DNA of 64,000 nt from Phoronis australis (lineage: Eukaryota > Phoronida > Phoronidae), in assembly GCA_002633005.1 (NCBI GenBank), contig NMRA01000007.1:1576001-1640000 (forward strand). The letters run 5' to 3'. Positions 47,101 to 59,200 of the stretch are shown in pieces. Below the pieces are notes generated by a model. That model worked only from the letters and a program-made list of their open reading frames with translations, ran no database searches and was not told where the DNA came from. A program made the position numbers and the translations under genes. The number at the start of each line of letters is the position of its first letter. Position 1 is the stretch's first letter.

Positions 47101-50100
47101 TTTTCTGGGCGGGAGGGGAGCAAACCCCCATTTCGACCTCCCCCCATTCGGTGCTATGCGCATCTACAATCGTGGTTTACACACATCCGGACAAAAAGTT
47201 GGGCCCCCTTGTGATATCCTAGATCCGCCACGGATTAAATAACATGGATATAAGTTTTTCGCGCTCATGTTCAAGAGTTCAACATTACCGTGACTATTAT
47301 ACAGTGCTCAGTGCTCGCCAACACCACAGCAGTAGATTCAGACGCTGCACTAATCTACTTGGTAGGACAAAAATCCAGCCTCATTCCCAAGCCTCAAGAT
47401 AGCTCTGATCGGTTTAGCCATTTAAGGCTTGGTTATGGGAAATGCCTTCTATGCAATTATTGGCCACTGCCTTGACGTGATTAAAACAAAGGCAGACTTT
47501 AATTATTTTCACAGGCATTATTGCTGCCATTCACGAATTAGTTATTGTTTGAAATAAAGGTTGTTGCCGTAGTAATTTTCAACTCTTCTTTGCTAATTAT
47601 CATAGAAATTAATCAGTTTTGGAATCAAAAAACATCATTTATGCAATAATTTAGTATACCGTTAGTGTTCATTTTTATTTCACATTCTGACACATTACAT
47701 TTTCCATAACCAAGCCTCAAATTGCTAAAGCGATGAGCACCATCTTGAGGCTTGGGGACGAGGCTGACAAAAATCCAACTTGTTCCATCATGGACTTCGG
47801 GACACGTGAGCATTTCAGCGACGATTGCGTAATCAACACGTGTCATTAAAAGTGAGTTAATTGCATGCGTTTTCTAAGGGGCACGATAGCGTTCCACGAT
47901 AAAATACGAGGACGTTTTCTCTCTACAGGGGATTTGCAGCAATATTTCAACGCTTATTAGCCTCCCGCCATTAAGTAAAAAATTTATCTTATTGGCATTA
48001 CGTCACCTGTCCCTTCACATACCTTGCTCATTTATGAACAAGTACATGACAAAGTTACGTCATGATCTCTGTTCTACAAAGAGAGCTGCCTGGTCAAGAA
48101 AGCCATTCAAATGTCCGGAGAGAAGGTGTTTGCCGCAAAAATATTTGTTTGTATGACGTTGTAGTTAACATCAAACGGTCTGACCTCATTACTTGATCTA
48201 TTTTCTAGTTTTACATTTAACTGTTGTAATAGCCATACTTCTTATTTCATTAAATCAGTTTACGTGCACTAAGATTTTCCTTTTTCTTATTTTACTTTAT
48301 AGTTTCCTTGTTCACGTTTTTTCATGTCGTTTCTGTATGACTTCCTGTTCGTTTTACTTCTATTTTTCATCGAGATCACGAGATCTTACTAAAAAAATCT
48401 CTGTGGATATATAGTGAATCCTATACGAGTCTTAGGTTTGTGACATGGACAAAACCGCTTGAAAATTTCGTCAAAATTCCTCGGCAGGCCTCGGAATTTT
48501 GACGAAATTTCCAAGAGGTTTTGCCCATGTCATAAACCTATGACGAATATAAGATTCTCTATATTATGCATTATTGTTTATGTGAAGATAGCAAGTAACA
48601 CTTTGAAAATGGCGAAAATGTCTAGTTTAGTTTCAGTTGAACAGGGTTATTTGCCAATGATGCAGTGCGGCGAAGTATTTTTTACGAAACCGAATCCCAA
48701 TGTCGAGTAATCTCGCGCGTACTATTAGTTCCCGTGTATACTCAAGACTGGGCTGCCGCCTGGAATTTTTAGTGCACGCGTACTAAGAAATGTTAATAAA
48801 TGAGACCTCAATATCAGAACAACTTGCAATAGTCACTCGTAGATACTTGAAATGTCAGATTATATAGCCCTCAATCGACTAGAGCATACCTCTCAATACG
48901 AAAACAAACACAACTCGCTGATAACTCACTGGTTGACGTGTCTCGACAATCAAGTTTTCATAAGCATATCAAAAATAAACGCAGACTTATTGACTTTTTA
49001 ATAATGTGAAGGTAGAGATTTTTGAGAGTATCTCACTAAACTAAAAAGTGTGACATGTTGCAAAATATTTATGAACGCTGGCTTTTTCGTGATTAATAGG
49101 CATCTTGCCGGTAAGTACTCAACTTCAGGAGTGTTTGAATGAACAATTTAGCGGAATAGAAGTACGTTGTGGAACATCTGGTTTATACAGTTGAATATGT
49201 CCAAAATATAAAATTAATTTTATTGTGAAAAGGTATTATTTTCTGTAAGTAGAACGCCTGCTGAATTTAACTGTGCGCCATGAATTGGGTCACGTGACCA
49301 CATCTTTATGATAAAATTTAGCTAAAAGAAATGTATCATAGCAATACAACAGCATTAATAACATGACCAAATTTGGTTTGAAACAAAAAGTTCAAATTTC
49401 AAAAAAGCTGTTACGCAATTTTTGAGTTTTTTTTTCTTAAAATCAAGTCACTTTTGTTGGGTCCTGACGCAAAAGTGGAATATTTTGAAAACAAATTGGA
49501 GAAAAAAACCTAACACATAATTATTAACTTTTATCGAGGTCAATAACTTGATTTTCTGACCTCAAAAATGAGAGATAATGACCGAGATGTAGTTATTCTC
49601 CTGGATTTGGAAATAAATGAGTAAAAATAACAGAACATTGATTTGCTTTAGTTTACAATACACGCAGTCACACAAACGCGCGCGCACACACACACAGGCA
49701 CACACACACGCACAAATTGAATTTTTTCGTTTCAACTCAAAACATCAATGAAAAGGTACAGCAATGAGGGGAGCAATACAAATAACCAGTCACTCAAAGT
49801 ATCAGAGCCTTACTTGTTAGGTATATGTTTTGTTTCCACAAGCTGACGTTTCAATTTAAAACAAGACGTTTGGATGTGTGTGCTAATTGTAAGTATGACC
49901 TCGATTGTCACTAAAGCGCTTATCTATTTTCTGATATTTCTATACCCATAACTGAATATGTTCTGCTTTTCAATATAGAATACGACAGTTCATAAGACAT
50001 CGACAGTTTGTGTATTTCACATGTGAATTTCAAACAATATCTTCGCATATCTTAATGATGTAGGTACTGAAAGTAATCCGTATAGTATATCAATCGCTTA

Positions 50101-50422
50101 TCAGTACTCAATAAGCACGTATCAACTTGGTCTTTTTATCTTCAATTCAATTCCTAGTTGTCACCTCAATTTTGTTTTATTAGTAGTCAACTTTGTCCAC
50201 TCAGCTATAGCTCATAGCTAGATGTATACAGTGTTGTGTCTAAAGTTTAATATCAAAAGTGCAAATCTCACCTAAAACATGTCCAAGTAGATGTGATGAC
50301 GAAGGAATCCCAAATTCGCATTTTCTGGGAATACTTGAGGAATTGTCCGAAACATTTGTCCTGTTAACGAGTATGTCCCATGACGATGCGCTGGTGGGTA
50401 CTTCACTATAACCGTATTCCAT
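38163..50422 (-). CDS. SLC51A-like: Organic solute transporter subunit alpha homologue, copy B (exon 3 donor lost)
   Basis: Exons 5' to 3' are 50272-50422, 46062-46216, 45508-45619, 41714-41831, 40702-40813, 38932-39172 and 38163-38347. Lengths equal those of copy A except exon 1 (151 nt), giving 1074 nt and 357 residues. All frames are open, and the cysteine cluster, LIPRG, GKFAIFPIML and GRIPCAAPFS are kept. The defect is the exon 3 donor: copy A reads TTAA then GTACTG, copy B reads TTAA then GATCCG. A cryptic same-phase donor 32 bases on (TTCA then GTGCAA) would add 11 residues. So copy B is either a recent pseudogene, a longer isoform or exon 3-skipped. The exon 4 acceptor and the other splice sites look sound. 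Confidence 0.8.
38403..38487 (+). repeat. Local triplication next to the last transporter exon, copy B
   Basis: 'ttcctttaagcataatgtta' or a close variant occurs three times with about 31 bp spacing; copy A has one. It lies in the last intron and leaves the acceptor at 38348 untouched. Confidence 0.85.
39781..40365 (+). other. Copy B-specific insertion in transporter intron 5
   Basis: About 585 bp is present between 'attaaatcattccaaacat' and 'tgtcgttcggattcatc', which are contiguous in copy A (about 5525-5560). No recognisable ends or domain. Confidence 0.6.
42973..43514 (+). mobile_element. Copy B counterpart of the 8638-9632 element
   Basis: Ends 'ggggcccgttcc' and 'tcatgaaacgggctcc'. It lacks the nested GGGCCC-ended insertion found in copy A. 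Confidence 0.6.
43550..45170 (-). mobile_element. 1.62 kb TTAA-flanked element with THAP remnant, copy B-specific
   Basis: TTAA at 43546-43549 and 45171-45174. Inverted ends are AGGAGCATGCCACCC (left) and GGGTGGCATTCTCCT (right), one mismatch over 15 bp. On the minus strand near 44970-45000 MLRCIVPACPN, an in-frame stop and AGISFFLLPRE give the first half of a THAP finger. The second half is in another frame: VLRKWVMAVK then RVCGLH. THAP plus TTAA is the combination known for Kolobok transposons. The coding region is broken. Confidence 0.75.
46458..47231 (+). mobile_element. SINE-like composite element, copy B version
   Basis: Left 'ggtggatttaggggggcccc', right 'gatatcctagatccgccac'. Relative to copy A it is an insertion between 'cacttagctatag' and 'attaaataacatgg'. 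A tRNA-like head at 46916-46986 has 'ggtggtgtagtgg' and 'cgtgagtccgagtc'. One ambiguous base (N) lies at 46612. It is the reverse complement of the copy A composite at 19168-19990, without the nested MITE. Confidence 0.65.
47365..47775 (+). mobile_element. Long-arm foldback element, copy B
   Basis: Counterpart of 11012-11440, with arms 'ccagcctcattcccaagcct' and 'aggcttggggacgaggctga'. It lies in transporter intron 1. Confidence 0.6.
48416..48558 (+). mobile_element. Palindromic foldback element, copy B-specific (1)
   Basis: Nearly complete hairpin: 'gaatcctatacgagtc' pairs with 'gacgaatataagattc', 'gacatggacaaaacc' with 'ggttttgcccatgtc', and 'tcgtcaaaattcc' with 'ggaattttgacga'. Copy A reads through at about 11938. 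Flanks carry TATA on both sides. Confidence 0.85.
49656..49712 (+). repeat. CA/CG microsatellite, copy B
   Basis: Counterpart of the copy A array at 15669-15744, shorter. Confidence 0.9.
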
Positions 50423-50929
50423 AACGCAGGTTGTCTATTTCAGAAATCGTCTGCTGAGCGCCGAAAGTCCCGCGTAAAGCCCTCGCTGCGTTGCCGCGGG
50501 TGAGAATTGTGGTGCTGGAAACGGCAATGTTAAAAATTCTAACCAAACAGCATGGCGGCTTAAAATTCGACGATGATTGGTAATACAGACCAGGAATTAA
50601 CCCACGTACACACGCACGTACTGGTAAGATCAACGCACAGATAACGAGTTTAAAGCCTATTGTCTGGGATACAATATTTGATTAGCTTTTACACATACTC
50701 CAGTTTGATCTCAAACGCAATGAAATTATTTTACGACGGTCAATAAACATCGATTGACCACAAGACACACCTCGATTTGTAGCTAATATGCTTTCGGACA
50801 AGAAACGTCGTGTGGAGGCCTATATTAAAGAGTTTGTAACGGAGTTTTTATCATGTGACAAAATAAACATAATATATTTGTCTATCATCACGATGAGCAA
50901 AGCTTAAAACTACCAGACCGCAGATATCT

Positions 50930-51198
50930 GGGCCCGCGATCTTATCAATGTATTCGATATCGAACTCGAAATTATTTTTGACATTTTCCATCCTGCTTCA
51001 ATATGAACTCAAGATTAGTGTATATTATTCTGTGCTAGAGTACGTTATGGTTTACCCAGATTATTGTTTAGTCCAAGTTCGCACTTATTGGCCCCAAGGA
51101 TTTGTGCTACAAACTCGAGTAAAACTCGCGATTTCGTGTAAAAATGTCCAAAATAATTTCGAGATCGATTTCGAGTACAAAGATTACAGCCTGGGCCC
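50930..51198 (+). mobile_element. GGGCCC-ended element, copy B
   Basis: Left end 'gggcccgcgatcttatc', right end 'aaagattacagcctgggccc'. Interior 'actcgaaat' phrases as in 9072-9477. The left half has a counterpart at 26970 in copy A, where the LTR fragment cuts it off. Confidence 0.6.
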
Positions 51199-51632
51199 AG
51201 AAGTGGAAGAAAGAAATATAAAATTTACTAAAACCTGGGAATTTTAGCACTGTAGCCACTACGAAAAAAACAAGCAATTTATAGATGGTAATTAATAAAA
51301 TGTAAGAGAACAATTAATTACACCCCAGCAAACCCCTGATCGAGAACAGTGGACAACGATAATCACCGAAGTTTAACTCTGATAACTTTGATGTCGTTTT
51401 GGTAACTTGTGGTTAATTTCGGCATTAGACCAATAAAGAAAACATGAAGTTATGAAAACATAATGCAACACGGGTTCTCCAAACTCATATATCAAAATTT
51501 CTGAATTTTGGACACTTTTCCGCAAAAAGGATCGTGAAGACAATGATGAACACACGAACCTTTGTGATCGTGAACGCACTGTGGTGTGGATAATGACGGC
51601 GAGCTTATTGTATGTTTTAAGACGTAAAAATA

Positions 51633-51745
51633 GAGAATCCTACACTCGTGTCAGGTTTATGGCATGAGGAAAACCCTCTTGGAAATTTCGTTAAATTTCC
51701 AAGAGGTTTTGCTCATGTCATAAATCTGAGACGAGTGTAGGATTT
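51633..51745 (+). mobile_element. Palindromic foldback element, copy B-specific (2)
   Basis: Same family as 48416-48558. 'gaatcctacactcgtgtc' pairs with 'gagacgagtgtaggattt', and 'cctcttggaaatttcg' meets 'aaatttccaagagg' at the centre. Confidence 0.85.
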
Positions 51746-53040
51746 GCTTTCTCAAACGAACCGTAAAAACGATCTTTTTGCCAAAAAACTCGACGTGTCT
51801 AAAACTTTCAACCACATGACGCTACTTTTGTAAAAACACGCTTGCGCAATGTAAAATAATTCAGTTGCTTTTTGTTAATAGTTTTATTTTAAGATTAACA
51901 ATTGTAAATTGCATTCAGCTTTCGTAGCACATATTCAAGTTAGAATCTAATCGAATAGTCTTTGAAGTTGTAATATTAAAACTTGAAAAATGTTTATAAA
52001 TAACAGTCAGCAAGGCTTCACCGCGCGTGAGCACAGGATTGGCCTTAGACAGCACATCAAGTCGCGTTTCTTGAGTTGGGGCTCGTCTCCGTTTGAATGA
52101 AAGTGGATATGGAATTCGCCGCCGAAGATGGGTCCGTTTAAGAAGTTGTTTGCATGTCCTTCCGAGTGGGAGTACGTACAGTTGCGGCACCCAATTTGAC
52201 AATCACAGCCTTGTCACCTTCTCGGAATTCCGGCGTTGTTTGGTTGACGCGCGTTTGGTTGTTTTAGTGTTTTGCACACGATAGAATGTAAGGCGTATAG
52301 ATTTCTGCTTTGCACTTCTTTGTGATTTGCCCATGTAACATAAAAAAATTACGTACTCGGTGTTATACCACAATATTAGCGTCAAATGGCAATTGCAACC
52401 GTGTAATAACCCATAAAGTTATCTCACTAGTGAGATAACGATATGGCAGGAAACCGAGGACGGAGTCGAACCCGGGACCATGGACTTGCTGGTCGCCGAC
52501 TTTACCACTACACCATGCAGCGACTGACGTCGTCAAGAGTGAAAATAGAATACTTAAATGAGTACGCGCAATAAACCTCATTGTACTGTACTTATACGCT
52601 ACGAAAAATAAGACACATAATTTCCATAAAAATGATATCTTAATTCAATGAAATTTTTCTCTCATGCCCTCTTACTTGTAAATCACCGATCTCCAGTTTG
52701 AATGCGGGTATCCTGTCGTCAGGATCTTTGAATTGAGAATTATATTCAGTTACCAGTGGTAACCTACTTTAGCAGACGATGATTTCCCGGTCGAAGCTTA
52801 GCGTGAAAAAAACGTGTTTTAAGCTATAATAGTTGGTAAACCTTAATTTATAAATTCAATTTATTTCTATTATATTTAAGTTTTCAATTGGTTTTGAGTA
52901 AAAGCATTATTTGACAAAAATAGCTCGGCTTTTCTTAAAAGGTCACGGGCCTCTGACATAGAAAGTAGTTACAAAGCTGTGGAGAGTCAGAAAAGGTAAA
53001 TCGATTCATTGCAATGTTTCTCGTTTAGTATGTGGTATAA
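51746..53040 (-). other. Copy B sequence with tRNA-headed SINE-like repeat
   Basis: From about 52330 the sequence matches 23750-24490. The tRNA-like head on the minus strand (about 52440-52525) has 'tggtgtagtggtaaag' and a textbook B box 'gggttcgactcc'. The frame at 51915-52202 is not recognised and has no supporting signal. Confidence 0.55.
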
Positions 53041-53042
53041 AT

Positions 53043-53202
53043 AGATTATTACATGTTCTCAGCCGTTATCCCCCTTATCTAGAGCCCTCGTGGATTTTGG
53101 AGAATTATCACCCTAGGGGCTAACGCCCCTCGGGCGATAATTCTCCAAAATCCACTCGGGCTCTAGATAACGGGGGATAACGACTTCGCCATGTAATAAT
53201 CT
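53043..53202 (+). mobile_element. Complete palindromic element, 160 bp
   Basis: The two halves are near-perfect inverted copies: 'agattattacatg' with 'catgtaataatct', 'gttatcccccttatctagag' with 'ctctagataacgggggataa', and 'tggattttggagaattatc' with 'gataattctccaaaatcca'. Copy A keeps only the right half (24491-24564). Confidence 0.9.
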
Positions 53203-54003
53203 ATGTTTATTAACCAGTCGTGTCGTTACACTTTAGTTCATGTGAGAAATTAAGTTACGAAACCAATGTAGTCCAAGGAATTTATTGCATCCTATAATGA
53301 ATTATTATTGTGTGGTATCACTTTTGTAAACTGGTATAGATATCACAGATTGCTTGTAAATCCCCATAAGCACTGAACGTACACCAAGGAAAGCGTAAGG
53401 GAGAGTTACCGTTGTCGTACCACTTAAAGGGACACTACCATTTTTACGACCGAAAAACGCATTTTGGGACTATTGTTGGATGAGATAGACTTTAGAAGTT
53501 ATTTGCTTTGATCACAGCTATTAAACAACAAAATCCATTGTCTTTGTGAGTTTATTTCAAATCGCCAATTCTCGACTGTGTATGCCAGACATTCGCTGAA
53601 AACAAGGCAGGTTCTGCTATTTAACGCGTGGTATCACGGCTCAGCGGCCGCATCGTGTGTGCGTTGACATTGGGAGATCATTTTAACTCCCATAATTTAT
53701 CGAATATTTTGTAACAGCTTGCAAAGAAGTACAGCGGCTAAGTAGGATTACATCAAAACAAATTAACGCGGAGAGCATTCTAACACTATTTACAAAGCAT
53801 AATGTTTATTTTTCTGACTTTTCCACTTGCACACATTATTTAATGTTGATAACCAAGATGTCAGCATATCACATAAGACCGGTTGTCCGCATAATACTGT
53901 AAATGGAATTTCGTGAAATCCTTTGAAACCGTGGCTTCATAATCTTGCTAATACTCTTCAAGAGAGAACTAAACACCGCCACCCATTTTATACTTCGTAC
54001 AAA

Positions 54004-54568
54004 CCATATTTCCTCCGAGTACACATAGCACAAGCGATATCAAGTAACAAGAAGTAACTGCACGATTGGACACAACTAGTTTCTCATACAGATTAGATGC
54101 GACTTCGGGGTTTGGAGAGAACCAACAGTAACCGTAATTGCTTGAAACCACGCTCAGTAAATTGCCGGGATTGACCCAGCGGGTTATTTTGTGCACCAAG
54201 GATGGTCTCAAACGATAACACCATAATCTCAGACAGAGTTCTTCCGTTAAACTTTGAATCACTTCTAATCTGCGAACGAAGCAAGTCGAGACAAGTTTTC
54301 CGGTCATTTTTTTACAGCAAGTGGCCCTATAACCAGTTCACTTGGTATTTGACTAACCCGAGGCACGGTGGTTTGGAATATCTTAAAACGACTATAAACC
54401 CGCCTTTCTTCACAAAAACTTTTGATTTAGACAATTTACAGTTATAAAATCGTGAGGTGCTTTCAGGGCTGCGAAAGAACCGGCATTTCAATATTGAATA
54501 AGAGGAGGCTCTAAAATATGGCTTTTCACATTTTGTGCGTTGCGCATGCTCAAGAAATAACAAGTCCA
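54004..54568 (+). other. Single-copy spacer, no gene seen
   Basis: First sequence beyond the duplication. The short frames here (for example 53969-54307, 54202-54447) overlap each other and have no recognisable content. Confidence 0.4.
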
Positions 54569-54759
54569 GCCTCCCGTTCAGTAACGCCAGGACCTCGCTA
54601 AAAAGCAAGACTTCGCGAGATTACGCGAGATATTTCCGTGTATTTTAAATGAGAATACGTGGCTTTGACTAGGTTTTAGCTAAAATACACGGCAATATCT
54701 CGTGTAATCTCGCGAAGTCTTGCTTTTTAGCGAGGTTCTAGCGTTACTGAATGGGAGGC
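54569..54759 (+). mobile_element. Foldback (palindromic) element
   Basis: Arms of about 85 bp: 'gcctcccgttcagtaacgcc' and 'gcgttactgaatgggaggc' outside; 'cgctaaaaagcaagacttcg' and 'cgaagtcttgctttttagcg' inside. A spacer of about 25 bp separates them. A one-armed relative lies at 7294-7366. Confidence 0.9.
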
Positions 54760-56219
54760 AGAATTCTCTTCTCATTTGAATAAGGAACAAGTTGAGACAA
54801 ATTTCATAGCGGTAAGTGGTCTAAACCAAACGTTCACTTCTTGGACGGAAGGCGGGTTTATGACCTTTTAATCGCTATATGGTCAGTTTTAAATTCTTTT
54901 CTGTGAGCCCCGTACACTCTTATTGAGAAATAATGTATAGCCACGCAATGAGGTCATCACTCCTTCTATAAGCGAAAACGTGCATTTTGAGAACATTTAA
55001 AAATGCAACGACTTCGTCCACCATTCTTCTCATGGATTTTTGCCAATCAACCGCGACCAAAATGTTGTATAAGAGCTGAGAATTTCACGTTTGAATTAAT
55101 GGTTTCGTTCACACCAGAATCCAAAGACCCTGAATCTGTGCCCATATAGTAATATACTCGAATGTAAGGCCACGACCAGATATACCAAATTTTAGGATAC
55201 TAGTTACTTGTCTCCCGGAGCTGTTGTATTGAGAAAAAATCTGAGTTTCAGAAATTGTTGTGCACAAGGAGGGCCAAATACGCCAAACTTCGACACTGTA
55301 AATTCCCGAAAACAGCTGTGGTTCGCATTGTTTCCTAGTATTAGATAAGGTAACGCGGAGACAACATATAACAAGTGATAATTTAACAGGAATAAGAAAG
55401 CATGACTTAAACAAACTGTTTTCCACTGCATGATACTTTGAAATGTTAATACATGTATAAGTGACTCATATGCCCCCTGTAGGCATTTTCCAAAAAATCA
55501 CAAAAATAGAAACTAACTAAACTATAGGATTCCTTGACTAAAATAACTGAATGTGAACCTTGCTAATGGAAAACGACAACAATGTATGGCCTCTTCTAAA
55601 CAAAGAGACACCACAAATCTCTACTCACCACAAACAATTTCCAACAGACAATAAGCCTACTATAAATACAAAGTTGCCTAAAACGGGCTCAGAATATAAT
55701 GTATGGCATAATTACTTGACAAAAGAAAGCTAGATTTACCCTTTATCAAAGACATCTATCTATGAAGCAACTCTTTCATAAAAAATTGACTCACTCATGC
55801 CAAAAAGTCTACACAGGAAGACAGTAAGTTGGCATCCTACCAGAACCTTTAGATCAAGTTTTCCAAAATAAATAAGTGTTTAATAAACTACAACTGTTCT
55901 TTACGGGCCATGTTATGAGCTGAGGGTCGCTCTGTAGTCATCACCATTTATGGTTTCTACAGTGCTCGATTGGTCAGATAGCGACATCTGATGTCCATGC
56001 ATTTACCATGTGTGGGAAGTTACAGCATCGCCTTAGCCAAACAGAAGGCAGAAGTATCGGTGGTGTGTAATAACATTTATCCACGCATTTAATGACATAG
56101 CATCGCGCGTATAGGGTAAAAATAACTTAGACAGATTACACTTGCAGCAAACGTCGACTGTTAACTTTCAAGCTGACATTCAAATGGCACAGATTCTAGT
56201 AGTGACTCGCCTTCTAAAG
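54760..56219 (-). other. 3' flank of the nucleotidase gene
   Basis: No further gene recognised. Frames at 55109-55431 are overlapping and unsupported. The nucleotidase 3' untranslated region must lie in its right part. Confidence 0.5.
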
Positions 56220-59200
56220 TTACGAATTGTCGACACCATTGGGAGAGGTTTTCGGTGGTGGCCCCATGTTCTCGCGTTCCGCTTCTGCAAGTTCCAATTC
56301 TCGTGCAATACCGTGAATCACGTGACCTGCGGGAGTACCGTACGCGGCGGCGCTCTGAACATGCTTTGTCTGGTCATCAAAAAAAATATGCGGTTTAATT
56401 GACTCCAAGATCGGTCCCTTTGGTGCGCCAGCTAGGAAATGCACTTCGTCAATATGCAGCCCCCAGGAACGCAATGTCAACAGCGCGCGCTCACCAGCGC
56501 TGGCAGCGCTCCTAGCTGTAACGATGTACGTGCGCAGAGGACTTTTAGCATCAATGAGGTTGTTGTCGCGGAATTTCTTTTGCATACGCCCCAAAGCTTC
56601 GGCAAATTTCTTTAGAGGCCCCTGTAAACACCGAAAAAAACACTGATAAAAAGAGCCACACGTTTTCAGTAATCGTTAAGGAGCAGTAGAAGCATGCAAC
56701 ATCGACTTCTCCCAAAACATTTTAAGAGTTTTCCGTTGATTTTTTGTTTTATCCAACCAAACAAGATTACACGTTGCATGACAGGCGCATTAGTGCAGTC
56801 TTTCGGTTTTAAATAGGTGATAACTTAAGTTTCGCTAATTGACAATTTCCACTTACCCCCTGTAAGGGTGTGTTCACGTGGTCTTTCTCCCACTTAAAGA
56901 AAGCTGGAAGCCCACCCGCCTTTCCTATGCGTTCTGTTTCGTCGGCAAAAAGTACCGCGTCTAAATCAAAGGCGACTCGTAGCTGCTTCTTGATGGGGTT
57001 CTCCACCTTCTGTTTCGACAGCGATGCCGAAGCGATTCCTGGAATTTAAATAAGGGCCTGCAACCTCAAGATAGATGAAGTTTGAGACGGTTTAAATGGC
57101 CTACGATACACCGTAAAGGCTCTACCAAGAATACAGAACAACCGTGGGAAACTATCCATTACGCTTCCCTGCTGTTCATGAATTATGAAAATAGAAAAAT
57201 TAAAAGAAAACAAGTCCCGTGTAGCATGAGAGCAAGTACATGTACGCCGGACTGATTGTTGAACAGCACAGACTCACGGCTCTTGCCTTGACGCCAATTG
57301 TCGGCAATGGTTTTCAAAGATGGTGCTGAATGGAGATTTAACATGGGGCGTTACCGTAGGCGTAAGGCTATTCTCAAGAAAAGTTAAGGTCATTACGTGC
57401 ATCGTTTATAATGTATCGCCATAAAGACTTGCGGGAATTAGCTTCATCGCGAGTGTCTGCCGTCTACAAAAAAGCTGTATTTCGCCGTTTGAGGGTAAAA
57501 GAATCAATTCGATTCTTGTTTTCAGTCTGATAAAATCGGTCTCATAATATTCTTTACTGTTAAAGGATTCTAGTTTCCTTACTAATAAGAGTAGCGAAAC
57601 CATCAAGAAAACGCGTGCTTCAGAGTTTAATGGGTTAGCCAAACAAGTGCACAAGCGTTGCCGGCTCATTCGGCAATAGTAAAGATCAGATGAGCGTGGT
57701 AATGTTTTAAACTTCAAAGCGCTTCGACTGGGAATTCAACATGGACAGGTAAACAGCGTCGAAATTCAGCTTTAACTGTGATCTACTCTTTTCATTTCTA
57801 ACATGCAATTCGATCATTACCCATTTTCAGTGCTTCTTCGACTTCCTCAGGATGAGAGGTCAGGAATAAAGTAGCGTTGTAGGCTTGTAAATAACTGTCT
57901 ACAGGATTGACGCCCCCTGTTAGGCACATACGCTCGATGTTCAGATCTGAAAGCAAGGTGGAGTTCACAACATGACACCAGTCATAGCCTAACCAAACTC
58001 GCATTTATCAAGAATATAAGACAGAAGCAAAACACTACTATAGTGCCACTTTGTGATAAACAACTGTTAGTACATGCTGAATGGGCAGAGGAGGATTGCA
58101 ACAAATTTATGTGCGTTTTCATTTTGAAGAATGAAAAGACAATGCATTAAAATTCCGACAGCATCCTGATAACGCAAATGTATCTTCGTATAACTACAAG
58201 TCGCCCAGAAATCGTCAACTGTCGAACGAATAATTTTAAGTAAAGGCAGAACAGTATTTAAACGGAGACAGCTTTTCATCGTCTTAGACTAGGTACAGAC
58301 GGCGAGCTCCCATACCTGCCTCAAATGCAAGAAAGAAAAAGCGCATAGTTACCTATTCCTTACGTCAGCCAACACTAATTAATGTGTATCATTTTACTCA
58401 TACCTGAATGGAAAAAATCCAAAACCTGCAAAATTTTTGAAGAAAGTTGCAGGTCCAATGGGAGCTACATCACAGTTTGTCAATTTTTTCATTTCAGATT
58501 TTCATGTATCTCGTTTATTTCATTTTCGGCTATTGCAACTATGCGTCGCTTGTAGGGACCAGTTGGGCTAGTTCATTCAAATGCAGTCTTATTTTCCTTC
58601 GTTGAATGAAATGGCAAGTAATACAGCTGATCGTGTTCCCTGTTTCTAAGGCAAATGGAACGTGTCACTGTGATCTCCATTACCGAACGGCTAAATCTCA
58701 CTGGCCGATAAAGCTTATTAACCAAGCATGTTGACATCTCACCTCGTCCCTCCTGAGGGTTTACAAGATGACAAATCAATAGAAATTCGCCCTTCAGTGT
58801 CTCGCAAGGTAAAATCTTACGCTTAATCTACAGCAGGCATGAGCTAACCTTCACTTGAGGCAGCAGGATAGGCTCGCAACAGTTTATCTACGCCAGATCT
58901 AAGCAGAAATCTAAGCACTCGTTCAAGGAGTACCCACTGTGATAATTAATAGACTTGATGAGTCGCACCCCCGCTTCGGCATGTACGTGACTCATCATTA
59001 TCACGTTGAAGATCTCTTGCTCGGTCGGGTCTATCCGCTTTAAAGCGGCATTCACGTGTTCCAACGCCTAGAGTGCAAAAACGGAACCAATGCTGAATAA
59101 TAAGCAGTGCAGTAATTATTTCAATACTAGTGTGCGTAAAAACAACATCTCATTTTCAAAGAAGTAGACCCACACTCGAAAACTGTACTGGTAACTTCGT

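Larger units (their letters stand above)
30577..54003 (+). repeat. Copy B of the large direct segmental duplication
   Basis: Second copy, same orientation as copy A and shorter, because it lacks most of the A sequence between about 16.7 and 25.9 kb, the 12.9-15.5 kb element and the LTR fragment. It carries its own insertions at 30885-33635, 37848-38020, 39781-40365, 43550-45170, 46458-47231, 48416-48558 and 51633-51745. Single-copy sequence begins after about 54003. Confidence 0.9.
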
